Shown piece by piece: positions 1-5,407 of a stretch of DNA of 5,407 nt (position 1 is its first letter; every line of letters starts with the position of its first letter). The stretch is from Nitrospinota bacterium (GTDB lineage Bacteria; JAUXIQ01): positions 1 to 5,407 of the forward strand of contig JAUXIQ010000163.1 of assembly GCA_030620925.1 (NCBI GenBank), given 5' to 3'. Position numbers and translations under genes: made by a program. The notes beneath the pieces were generated by a model. The model did not search any database. It saw only the letters and a program-made list of their open reading frames with translations, and was not told the DNA's origin.

Positions 1-464
1 ACGTCGAAGCCGGCGAATATGGGGATAACCACCAACCCGTAGAGGGCCGCCGGGAGGTTGGTGTTCACCATTTGGGCAAGCTTGTTGGCCTTCCCTTCTA
101 TGGTCAGCGATTCGCCCTCCAGTTTCTCATAATGCTCGAGTTCAGTCTGAAAGAGCTTGACCATTTCCATGCAAGGCCCGGCCGCCCCGGCTATGGCGAT
201 GGCCGAGTATTCGTCGGCTTTGTAGACTTTTTCAATTTTCTTGGAGGCTACCTGAAACCCCTCTACGGCCATCTTATCCCCCGCTATGACCACTCCCCCA
301 TCGAAACTGAGGGCCAGCACCGTGGTGCCTTCGGTGGGTTTAAAATCGACCGGTGGCGGCGGGTTGCGCTGATCGTAAAAGGACGGAAGGATATGGGAAT
401 GTTCCTTCCTCAACAGTTCGAAGAAGCTGGAACCGTTATACCCTCCTGGTCCGGGCAGTTTCAT
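1..464 (-). CDS. prcB: Proteasome beta subunit PrcB (3' end missing)
   Basis: Catalytic beta subunit of the bacterial 20S proteasome, an N-terminal-threonine hydrolase that degrades proteins inside the core chamber. My own translation from the ATG at 462-464 gives 154 residues before the left edge, with no stop. A propeptide of about 46 residues, containing a PPPP run near residues 35-38, ends in PTEG. The mature protein then begins TTVLAL, so Thr47 is the expected nucleophile. Asp63 and Lys79 fall exactly where the conserved Asp17 and Lys33 belong. Further matches to Mycobacterium PrcB include GGVVIAGD, an ELEHYEKLEG stretch, and LYGLVVIPIFAGFD at the end of the visible part. The start overlaps the pup stop by 4 bp (ATGA), so translation is probably coupled. 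prcA normally follows but lies outside the window. Only truncation by the window edge is seen; nothing suggests a broken gene. Confidence 0.95.
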   Translation of the reverse strand, partial: MKLPGPGGYNGSSFFELLRKEHSHILPSFYDQRNPPPPVDFKPTEGTTVLALSFDGGVVIAGDKMAVEGFQVASKKIEKVYKADEYSAIAIAGAAGPCMEMVKLFQTELEHYEKLEGESLTIEGKANKLAQMVNTNLPAALYGLVVIPIFAGFD

Positions 465-751
465 TCGCCTCCCCTTTGGATATAGTTCTTGACGAATTCC
501 TCGGCGTTTTCTTCGAGCACTTCGTCTATCTCATCGATGACTCGGTCCATATCTCCCTTGAGCTGTTCTGCTTTTTCCGAGACATCTGCACTGGGGGCGG
601 TTTCCTCGGTGGTCTTCTCAGTCTCGGTCTTTTTGGTAGTGCTCCGCCGTTGTTCGGGAGAGGCGCTCACCGCATTTCCCCACCACCCGGTTTTATCAGA
701 GGCCGGAGAAGGCAATACCTTTTTGTCCTGCCGCGATGTTTCCCAAACCAT
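461..751 (-). CDS. pup: Prokaryotic ubiquitin-like protein Pup, long form ending in GGE
   Basis: Small, mostly disordered protein tag. PafA joins its C-terminal glutamate to substrate lysines, which targets them to the ARC-proteasome. The 96-residue product has the Pup core at residues 68-96. It contains DEIDEVLEENAEEF followed by VKNYIQRGGE, matching the helix that pairs with the Mpa/ARC coiled coil and the C-terminal di-glycine. It ends in Glu, so no deamidation is needed before ligation. Residues 28-65 are rich in Ser, Thr, Glu and Lys and look disordered, as in other Pups. The ATG at 749-751 has a good Shine-Dalgarno sequence (GAAAGGAG, 7 nt spacing). Known Pups are about 64 residues, so this one carries roughly 30 extra N-terminal residues, including Trp3, Trp23 and Trp24. 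An in-frame GTG at 668-670 would give a more typical 69-residue Pup but has only a weak GGGGA upstream. Identity is firm; the start is less so. Confidence 0.95.
   Translation of the reverse strand: MVWETSRQDKKVLPSPASDKTGWWGNAVSASPEQRRSTTKKTETEKTTEETAPSADVSEKAEQLKGDMDRVIDEIDEVLEENAEEFVKNYIQRGGE
468..475 (-). promoter_or_regulatory. Ribosome binding site of prcB inside pup
   Basis: The minus strand reads AGGGGAGG here, a purine-rich Shine-Dalgarno match ending 3 nt before the prcB ATG. It lies within the codons for the last residues of Pup (Gln-Arg-Gly-Gly-Glu). The GGAGG core is closer to the start than usual; the AAGGGG part has more normal spacing. Together with the ATGA overlap, this supports the prcB start chosen. 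Confidence 0.7.
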
Positions 752-758
752 GTCCTGA

Positions 759-766
759 CTCCTTTC
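759..766 (-). promoter_or_regulatory. Ribosome binding site of pup
   Basis: GAAAGGAG on the minus strand, separated from the ATG at 749-751 by 7 nt. It is the strongest Shine-Dalgarno match near pup and is the main reason for choosing the 96-residue form over the internal GTG. Confidence 0.75.
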
Positions 767-791
767 AGGGAACGTCTACTTCTTTTCGAGG

Positions 792-820
792 ATTATAACC
801 GCAGCTTCCGACAGGCTGAA
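792..820 (-). promoter_or_regulatory. Candidate proximal promoter of pup-prcB
   Basis: A perfect TATAAT -10 hexamer lies at 792-797 on the minus strand. With 17 bp spacing, the -35 position is TTCAGC at 815-820, which matches TTGACA in only 3 of 6 bases. That weak -35 falls inside the palindrome at 815-834. Transcription would start near 785 and give a leader of about 34 nt carrying the pup ribosome binding site. The weak -35 suggests either dependence on an activator or a chance match. Confidence 0.4.
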
Positions 821-834
821 ACGGACGTTTCAGC
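815..834. promoter_or_regulatory. Palindrome in the pup upstream region, possible operator
   Basis: The plus strand reads GCTGAAACG, then GA, then CGTTTCAGC: a perfect inverted repeat with 9-base arms and a 2-base centre. It covers the -35 position of the proximal candidate promoter and lies downstream of the distal one. This is a typical place for a dimeric regulator to bind. In RNA from the distal promoter it could also fold as an 8-bp stem with a GNNC-type tetraloop. No T-run follows on either strand, so it does not look like an intrinsic terminator. Confidence 0.6.
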
Positions 835-858
835 AAAGTTGGAAAGCGGGATTTCAAG

Positions 859-887
859 ATACTACTAAAATATATATATTATCACAA
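859..887 (-). promoter_or_regulatory. Candidate distal promoter of pup-prcB
   Basis: On the minus strand, TTGTGA (882-887, 4 of 6 with TTGACA) and TAGTAT (859-864, 4 of 6 with TATAAT) are separated by exactly 17 bp. The spacer is an alternating TA-rich tract. Transcription would start near 852, leaving a leader of about 100 nt that contains the palindrome at 815-834. Low-complexity AT sequence makes chance matches easy, so this is a candidate only. Confidence 0.4.
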
Positions 888-955
888 TTTTATCCAGTGC
901 ACCATACGAAAGTGGCTTCTGCCTTGATTGCGGGGGGGTTACGGAGGTTTCTTAT

Positions 956-2440
956 TCAGGCAAGCAGGTTACGGATGAGCGTTTTTGCATCGGGAGAGGA
1001 CTCAATGAGCTCTTCCACGAGCATTTGAGTGCCTCTGGTCGGTTCGGCCATCATTATGCGCTTGACGTTGTTATCGTCCAGGCTGAAGGAGATTGAGTCC
1101 CAGTTGATACCGAAGATTTCCTTGCCGTATTTTCTTTGACAGGTGCCCCGGAAGTAAGCCCTGGTATCGCTGGGAGGGTCTGTAATGGCAGGCGCTATAT
1201 CACTGTCGTCCAGAACTCTGCGCACCTGCCCCCGCTTGTCGAGGAGATGATAAAGCCCTCTGGCCTTGCGAATATCGTGGTATTGCAGGTCCAGCATGGC
1301 CACTCGAGGGTTATCCCAGGCCAGAGAGTGCCTGCTCATGTAATTTGTTATAAGATTTTTCTTGATGATCCAATCGATCTCCTGACACAGTTCCATGGGC
1401 TCCTTTTCCAGCTTGCCCAACACGTACTCCCATTCCTTCAGCACCATGGGTGCGAATTTGTCGTCCTCTTGTTGCTGGCAATATTTCACTGCCAGGTCCA
1501 GGTACTCTTTCTGTATTTCCACCGCGGTGAAATAGTTTCCCTTGGTTAACTTCAGTTTTTTCTTGCAGGTGGTATCGTGAGAGACCTGAACCATAGCTTT
1601 TACGGGGCTGTCCAGACATAATTCCTTTTGTATGAAGTTGTCTTCTATCATGGAGAGCATGATGGCGGTAGTGCCCGCTTTGAGCAGGGTGGTGTATTCG
1701 GACATGTTGGAATCGCCCACGATGACGTGAAGGCGACGGTATTTGGTTCTGTCGGCGTGTGGTTCGTCTCTGGTGTTGATGATGGGGCGTTTGGCCATGG
1801 TATCCAGGCCCACGTCGGTCTCGAAGAAATCGGCCCTCTGCGATATTTGGTAGTCCACCGGGGGTGCATTGTTTTCGGAGCCCACTTTCCCCGCACCGGT
1901 GAAAACCTGCCGGGTGACCAGGAAGGGAATGAGCTCCCTGCTGATCTTATCGAACGGGATTTCTCTGTCCATGAGATAGTTTTCATGGTATCCGTAGCTG
2001 TTCCCCTTCTGGTCGCTGTTGTTTTTGTAGACCAGGATGGCCTTGTCCTGGGGCAGGAGAGCGTTGGACCGCGTTAAACTGATTTCGAGAATGTTTTCAC
2101 CGGCTTTTTCGTAGCGCACGAGGTCGATGACATTGGAACATTCGGGCGTGGAGTATTCCGGGTGAGCGTGGTCCACGTAATACCGGGCTCCGTTGGTGAG
2201 GGTCTTGTTGAGGGCGGTGTTTTCCTCCTGGGTGGGAGGAGTTTGTTCATGGTCGATGATGAAGCCGCGGGCGTCGTTAAGGGGGCTTTCCTGGTCGTAG
2301 TCCCATAAGATATTACTGGATTGAGGGGGCAAGAAGTTGTTTACCAGCAGGATGGAATTGGTAATCGGGTCGAAGTCCGGTTCACCGGGTACTATTATTC
2401 CGTATTCGGTTTCAGTACCCATTATTTTTTCTACGGCCAT
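956..2440 (-). CDS. dop: Depupylase Dop (deamidase of Pup family)
   Basis: Enzyme that cleaves the isopeptide bond between Pup and substrate lysines. In species whose Pup ends in Gln it also converts that Gln to Glu. It is related to PafA and to glutamine synthetase-like carboxylate-amine ligases. The 494 residues match the usual length of about 500. Seen: the N-terminal nucleotide-site motif GTETEYG (8-14); the Dop-loop region with WDYDQESPLNDARGF (46-60); LTNGARYYVDHAHPEYSTPE (81-100), with Asp90 at the catalytic aspartate position; YGYHENYLM (149-157); INTRDEPHAD (221-230); LAWDNPRVAMLDLQYHD (373-389); and DPPSDTRAYFRG (421-432). The Dop loop and HAHPEYSTPE (rather than the PafA-type SHPEYATPE) separate it from PafA. 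It follows arc by 53 bp with no terminator, so co-transcription is likely. The start sits five residues before the family motif, as expected; the Shine-Dalgarno is weak (GAGAAAAGAG). With a Pup ending in GGE, depupylation is the inferred role. Confidence 0.96.
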   Translation of the reverse strand: MAVEKIMGTETEYGIIVPGEPDFDPITNSILLVNNFLPPQSSNILWDYDQESPLNDARGFIIDHEQTPPTQEENTALNKTLTNGARYYVDHAHPEYSTPECSNVIDLVRYEKAGENILEISLTRSNALLPQDKAILVYKNNSDQKGNSYGYHENYLMDREIPFDKISRELIPFLVTRQVFTGAGKVGSENNAPPVDYQISQRADFFETDVGLDTMAKRPIINTRDEPHADRTKYRRLHVIVGDSNMSEYTTLLKAGTTAIMLSMIEDNFIQKELCLDSPVKAMVQVSHDTTCKKKLKLTKGNYFTAVEIQKEYLDLAVKYCQQQEDDKFAPMVLKEWEYVLGKLEKEPMELCQEIDWIIKKNLITNYMSRHSLAWDNPRVAMLDLQYHDIRKARGLYHLLDKRGQVRRVLDDSDIAPAITDPPSDTRAYFRGTCQRKYGKEIFGINWDSISFSLDDNNVKRIMMAEPTRGTQMLVEELIESSPDAKTLIRNLLA

Positions 2441-2493
2441 ACTCTTTTCTCGATATGCAGCCTGCAGGAGGTAGACCTATTGTTTCACCATCT

Positions 2494-4320
2494 CTACAGG
2501 TACTGCCCCGGTTCTATGTTCTCTATATTTTTGGCCAGGGGCTCTGCGCCGCGTATGAGGGTTCGGATGTTGACTATCCGCTCTCCTTTCTTGCCCGCTA
2601 TCTTGGACCAATCGTCGGGATTGGTGGTATTGGGTAGGTCTTCGTTTCCCTTGAATTCGTCTTTCACGGCGTCCTCGAGGTCCGAGTATTTAATGCCCTT
2701 TTCCCCGCCGGTTATGTAGCGTTTGAGGGCGTTCTTCTTGGCCCTGGAGACTATGTTGTGGATCATGGCCCCGCTTGAGAAGTCCTTGAAGTAGAAGATT
2801 TCCTTATCTCCCCGGGCGTAGGTTACTTCCAGAAACTGGTTCTGCTCCGAGGTGCTGTACATATAATCGGCCACCTTTTTTATGAGATGTTCAACGGTGG
2901 CCTGCCGGTCGTTATCGAAATTCGAGAGAACCTCCTCATGTATGGGAATCTCAGGGACCAGGTACTTGCTTAAAATATCTACTGCCCCCACCTTATCGGG
3001 GCGGTCTACCTTTATCTTGAGATCGAGCCTGCCCGGGCGCAAAACTGCCGGGTCTATGAGATCCTGACGGTTGCTGGCGCCTATCACTATAACGTTTTTA
3101 AGTGCTTCCAGGCCGTCAATTTCGGAGAGGAACTGGGCCACCACAGTCACCTCCATGTCTGAGGAGATGCCTGAACCCCTGACTCTGAACAGGGAGTCCA
3201 CTTCATCGAAGAAGACGATTACCGGGGTGTTTTCGTCTGCGCGCTCCTTGGCTTTTTTGAAAACCTCTCTGATTTTGTGCTCCGTCTCGCCGACGTACTT
3301 GTTCAGGAGTTCCGGCCCTTTGATGTTGAGGAAGTAGCTTTTGGCTTTCTTCCCCGTCTTGGCTTCTATCCTGTTGGCGAGGCTGTTGGCTACAGCCTTG
3401 GCTATCATGGTCTTTCCGCAGCCGGGAGGTCCGTAAAGGAGTATCCCTTTGGGGGGCAGGAGCTGGTGCTCCTCGAATTCTTTGGGGTACAGGTAGGGAA
3501 GTTCGATGCCGTCCTTGAGGGTCTCTATCTGCTCGTCCAGGCCTCCGATGTCTTTGTAAGTGACCTCTGGTATCTCTTCCAACACCACCTCTTCCACTCT
3601 GGATTTGGGCAGCCGCTCGAAAGCGTAACTGGAGGAGGGGTCTATGAGGAGCATGTCTCCGATTTTGAGCTCCATTTCGATGAGCATCCCTGAGAGATGG
3701 ACCACCCGTTCTTCATCGGCCCGGCAGATTACGATGGCCCGGTCGCCTTCCAGAAAGTCTTTTATCTGCCCCGCTTCGCCCTCGGTTATAAAATCCGCGT
3801 AGTCGATGACGTTGTACGCCTCGTTCAGCACCAGTTGCTGCCCTTCCAGGAGGCTTTCGACCTCCACCTTGGAGTGGACGTTTACTTTGATGGTTTTACC
3901 GTCCAGGCACACGTCCACCGTCCCGTCCTTGTTGAAGCGCTTAAATATTGCGTAACTGTTGGGGGGTGAGCAGAGCTTTTCCACTTCCTTCTTCAGCTCT
4001 TCCATCTGCGCTTTCGCTCTGTTAAGAGCGCCGACCAGCCTTTCGTTCTGTTTCCTGCCTTTATGGAGCTGTTCGTTGTTCTGGTGATATTTCCTCTTCA
4101 GCACCTCGAACTCGCTCAGGGTTCGCTGAAGGTGACTCATAAGCTCCTTGCTTTCACCCTCCAGAAACTGCACTTGTTCTTGCAGTTCTCTGATGGTTTC
4201 TTCGTATTCCTTGATACGTTCTTGGAAGGAGGCTTCTGCTTTGGAACTGTGCAGGCTAAATTTTCTCAGTTTGTCTTTCATAAACCCCTTCTTTTCAGGA
4301 CTGTTTCGGTAGTTTTCCAT
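2494..4320 (-). CDS. arc: Proteasome-associated AAA+ ATPase ARC/Mpa
   Basis: Hexameric unfoldase that recognises pupylated proteins and feeds them into the 20S proteasome using ATP. The 608 residues match the family (about 609 in M. tuberculosis). Residues ~28-116 form a charged coiled coil, the Pup-binding element. Residues ~120-235 are the two OB-fold interdomains. The AAA+ module starts at about 253 (VTYKDIGGLDEQ). It shows Walker A GPPGCGKT (297-304), pore loop KYVGETE (341-347), Walker B VIVFFDEVD (367-375), sensor-1 Asn417 (GASNRQD) and arginine fingers in LRPGRLD (427-433). The region LPNTTNPDDW (562-571) with KKGERIVNIRTL (577-588) matches Mpa closely. The protein ends in GQYL (605-608), the tail that docks on the core particle. 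No key residue is missing. A second in-frame ATG (Met14, 4279-4281), preceded by GAAGGGG at 3 nt, could give 595 residues; the Shine-Dalgarno before the first ATG is poor. Its own promoter candidate is at 4376-4405, and dop follows in the same transcription unit. Confidence 0.97.
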   Translation of the reverse strand: MENYRNSPEKKGFMKDKLRKFSLHSSKAEASFQERIKEYEETIRELQEQVQFLEGESKELMSHLQRTLSEFEVLKRKYHQNNEQLHKGRKQNERLVGALNRAKAQMEELKKEVEKLCSPPNSYAIFKRFNKDGTVDVCLDGKTIKVNVHSKVEVESLLEGQQLVLNEAYNVIDYADFITEGEAGQIKDFLEGDRAIVICRADEERVVHLSGMLIEMELKIGDMLLIDPSSSYAFERLPKSRVEEVVLEEIPEVTYKDIGGLDEQIETLKDGIELPYLYPKEFEEHQLLPPKGILLYGPPGCGKTMIAKAVANSLANRIEAKTGKKAKSYFLNIKGPELLNKYVGETEHKIREVFKKAKERADENTPVIVFFDEVDSLFRVRGSGISSDMEVTVVAQFLSEIDGLEALKNVIVIGASNRQDLIDPAVLRPGRLDLKIKVDRPDKVGAVDILSKYLVPEIPIHEEVLSNFDNDRQATVEHLIKKVADYMYSTSEQNQFLEVTYARGDKEIFYFKDFSSGAMIHNIVSRAKKNALKRYITGGEKGIKYSDLEDAVKDEFKGNEDLPNTTNPDDWSKIAGKKGERIVNIRTLIRGAEPLAKNIENIEPGQYL

Positions 4321-4375
4321 TATCCGTCATCTTTATTCCAGGGATTATTAATACTGACGACTGTCTGGTTGCCAT

Positions 4376-4405
4376 AGTATAGCACTCGTTAATATTATCG
4401 AACAA
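4376..4405 (-). promoter_or_regulatory. Candidate extended -10 promoter of arc-dop
   Basis: The minus strand carries TATACT at 4376-4381 (5 of 6 with TATAAT). TG stands two bases upstream of it, giving the extended -10 pattern TGC-TATACT. An 18 bp spacer leads to TTGTTC at 4400-4405 as a partial -35. Transcription would begin near 4369 and give a leader of about 49 nt before the arc ATG. The extended -10 makes this the best-supported promoter in the window. Confidence 0.5.
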
Positions 4406-4480
4406 CACGGGCATCAATCTTAAAAAAAGATGGCTATTTGTGAGGCGGCGATCCATCCTCTGACCATAACCACCCGTGTT
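4404..4480. repeat. Spaced 8-bp inverted repeat around the terminator candidate
   Basis: AACACGGG at 4404-4411 and its exact complement CCCGTGTT at 4473-4480 on the plus strand enclose 61 bp that include the terminator candidate. The left arm overlaps the edge of the proposed arc -35. It could be a closing stem in read-through RNA, paired protein sites, or chance. Confidence 0.4.
4422..4457 (-). terminator. Weak intrinsic terminator candidate after the M16 peptidase gene
   Basis: Read on the minus strand, GATGG (4453-4457) pairs with CCATC (4429-4433) across a loop of about 19 nt. A run of seven T (4422-4428) follows directly. The stem can lengthen only through G-U and A-U pairs with the T-run itself. 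Placement about 80 bp after the M16 stop and just before the arc promoter suits a terminator, but the stem is short and the loop long. Confidence 0.35.
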
Positions 4481-4536
4481 CTATAAATTTAACATATTTC
4501 ACCGTCTCGTCAATATTCAATATTTTTCTGATGGCG

Positions 4537-5407
4537 CTAGCCGCCCGCCGGAGCCGGGCGAATTACTACAAGGGCGCTGCGCTCCATATCCAGGTAGCGC
4601 CGGGCGATGTCCTGGACTTCTTGCGAAGTCACCTCCATTATCCTCTCAGGGTAACTCAGTAATTCCCTGTATCCCAGGCCGTGGCTTTCATAAAATGCCA
4701 GCCTGGCGGCCTGAGCGCTGGCGCGTTGAAGCTCTATTTCATAGGTACCGGTAACGAACTTTTTCGCCCTCTCCAGTTCTGCCTTACCGGCCTTACGATC
4801 CTGCACTTTGTATAGCTCCTTTTTTATAGCTTCTATTGCGGTGTCAACCTTTTCGGGGCTGGTGCCTATGTATACGCCAAGGGAGCCGGGGTCTACACCT
4901 TCCTGGGAAAAGGAGGTAACTGAATAGGCTAGACTCATCTTATCCCTAAGCTCGAGGAAAAGCCTCCCTCCCTGACCGGACAGGATGGCGTTGAGCACCG
5001 TCAGGGGATAACGATCCTTATCCGTCACACGGACTCCCAGGAAACCCAACACAATGTGAGCCTGTTCCTTTTTCCTGTCTATTTCTTTCGTACGGGGCTT
5101 GTTGATTCTCGGCTCTGGGGAGACCTGAGGGGCCTTAAACCTGCCCGACCTCATCTCCCCGAAGTGACGATAGACCTTCTCCACTGCCTCCTCGGTGCTC
5201 ACATCGCCCACTATGGATATGACCAGGTTGCCCGGCACAGCCTGCCGCCGATGGTATTTTTCCAGGTCTTCACCGTCCAGTGCAGCGACGGTTTCGCGGG
5301 TGCCCTGCAAGTTCAGTCTGTAAGGGTGCTTCAGGAATAGCGTCTTTGCCAGCTCAACGAACGCCAACTGGGCAAGGTTGTCCTCCTGCAGGCGCAGGGC
5401 GGTGAAT
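4537..5407 (-). CDS. M16 family zinc peptidase, C-terminal part (5' end missing)
   Basis: The reading frame stays open to the right edge, giving about 289 residues of the C-terminal end of an M16 (pitrilysin/insulinase/processing-peptidase) protein. A TTG at 5365-5367 lies inside the conserved domain and is not the true start. In order, the visible part contains RLQEDNLAQ, LFLKHPY followed by GTRETVAALDGEDLEKYH, and NLVISIVGDV, the end of the first M16 fold. The second fold follows, with QAHIVLGFLGV, then the diagnostic ILSGQGGRLFLELRDKMSLA with AYSV just after (around 4921-4980), and a typical end YLDMERSALVVIRP. The HXXEH zinc site belongs to the missing N-terminal part, so activity cannot be judged; a catalytically dead paralogue is possible. 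Total length could be about 420 residues (single M16B) or about 870 (double form). It shares strand with the proteasome genes but is separated from arc by 216 bp with terminator and promoter candidates, so a functional link is only suggestive. Confidence 0.9.
   Translation of the reverse strand, partial: FTALRLQEDNLAQLAFVELAKTLFLKHPYRLNLQGTRETVAALDGEDLEKYHRRQAVPGNLVISIVGDVSTEEAVEKVYRHFGEMRSGRFKAPQVSPEPRINKPRTKEIDRKKEQAHIVLGFLGVRVTDKDRYPLTVLNAILSGQGGRLFLELRDKMSLAYSVTSFSQEGVDPGSLGVYIGTSPEKVDTAIEAIKKELYKVQDRKAGKAELERAKKFVTGTYEIELQRASAQAARLAFYESHGLGYRELLSYPERIMEVTSQEVQDIARRYLDMERSALVVIRPAPAGG

Larger units (their letters stand above)
752..955. other. dop-pup intergenic region
   Basis: About 204 bp separate the dop stop from the pup start. 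The region contains two promoter candidates, the palindrome and the pup ribosome binding site, all listed separately. It also has a run of seven G at 932-938 and an alternating TA tract around 870-880. I found no intrinsic terminator after dop and no open reading frame that looks real. The size and content suggest that pup-prcB can be transcribed separately from arc-dop, with read-through also possible. Confidence 0.6.
4321..4536. other. Intergenic region between the M16 gene and arc
   Basis: About 216 AT-rich bases without a credible gene. It holds the terminator candidate, the spaced inverted repeat and the arc promoter candidate listed separately. Near the M16 stop is a tandem CAATATT CAATATT (4511-4524). 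These contents suggest that the M16 gene and arc-dop are separate transcription units. Confidence 0.6.

Noticed and set aside
815-834. Hairpin between dop and pup as an intrinsic terminator of arc-dop
   Set aside because: The stem is good, but no T-run follows on the minus strand, so it is better explained as an operator or leader hairpin.
353-868. Long plus-strand reading frames opposite pup and prcB, and others opposite arc and dop
   Set aside because: They are antisense to well-identified conserved genes, lack recognisable domains, and have the low-complexity composition expected of shadow frames.
1311-1986. Minus-strand frames of about 100 residues inside dop
   Set aside because: They lie out of frame within a conserved gene and match no known fold; dop fully explains this stretch.
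2459-2468. CCTGCAGG palindrome in the arc-dop gap
   Set aside because: An 8-base palindrome of this kind is a common chance occurrence and restriction-site-like; no flanking regulatory pattern is visible.
4295-4330. An 11-residue upstream reading frame (ATG at 4328-4330) overlapping the arc start out of frame
   Set aside because: It has only a weak GGA upstream, no regulatory residue pattern such as repeated codons, and could easily arise by chance.
4511-4524. Tandem CAATATT CAATATT after the M16 gene as an origin or iteron
   Set aside because: Only two 7-base copies in AT-rich spacer, with no replication gene or further copies nearby.
1-5407. A novel, undescribed defence or mobile system
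   Set aside because: All genes are explained by the known Pup-proteasome pathway plus an M16 peptidase; no transposase, integrase, CRISPR repeat or toxin-antitoxin pair is present.

Overview
The window holds most of a bacterial Pup-proteasome locus. Every gene is on the minus strand, so transcription runs from high to low coordinates. In that order the genes are: the C-terminal part of an M16 (pitrilysin-type) peptidase (cut by the right edge), the proteasomal AAA+ ATPase ARC/Mpa, the depupylase Dop, the protein tag Pup, and the first 154 codons of the proteasome beta subunit PrcB (cut by the left edge). The arc-dop-pup-prcB order matches the classical actinobacterial locus (mpa-dop-pup-prcB-prcA). 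prcA and the Pup ligase gene pafA would therefore be expected to the left of the window, but they are not visible here.

The organism cannot be named from this sequence. Pup-proteasome genes occur in most Actinomycetota and, by transfer or inheritance, in some Nitrospirota, Planctomycetota, Verrucomicrobiota, Armatimonadota and several uncultured phyla. Base composition is balanced rather than strongly GC-rich, which argues against a typical high-GC mycobacterium or streptomycete. It fits a deep-branching actinobacterium or one of the other phyla; this is inference.

Layout: 4537-5407 M16 peptidase C-terminus; 4321-4536 intergenic, with a weak terminator candidate, a spaced inverted repeat and an extended -10 promoter for arc; 2494-4320 arc; 53 bp gap; 956-2440 dop; 752-955 intergenic, with two candidate promoters and a near-perfect palindrome; 461-751 pup; 4 bp overlap; 1-464 prcB. 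No gene-free stretch exceeds about 216 bp. No RNA genes, mobile elements or CRISPR arrays were seen.

How it works (family knowledge): PafA, not in the window, attaches the C-terminal Glu of Pup to substrate lysines. ARC binds the helical part of Pup through its N-terminal coiled coils, threads and unfolds the substrate, and docks on the 20S core (PrcA/PrcB) through its C-terminal GQYL tail. Dop removes Pup again. This Pup already ends in Gly-Gly-Glu, so the Gln-to-Glu deamidation that Dop performs in mycobacteria should not be needed, and Dop would act as a depupylase. The most interesting local features are an unusually long N-terminal part on Pup, a palindrome placed over the -35 region of a candidate pup promoter, and a prcB ribosome binding site embedded in the last codons of pup.
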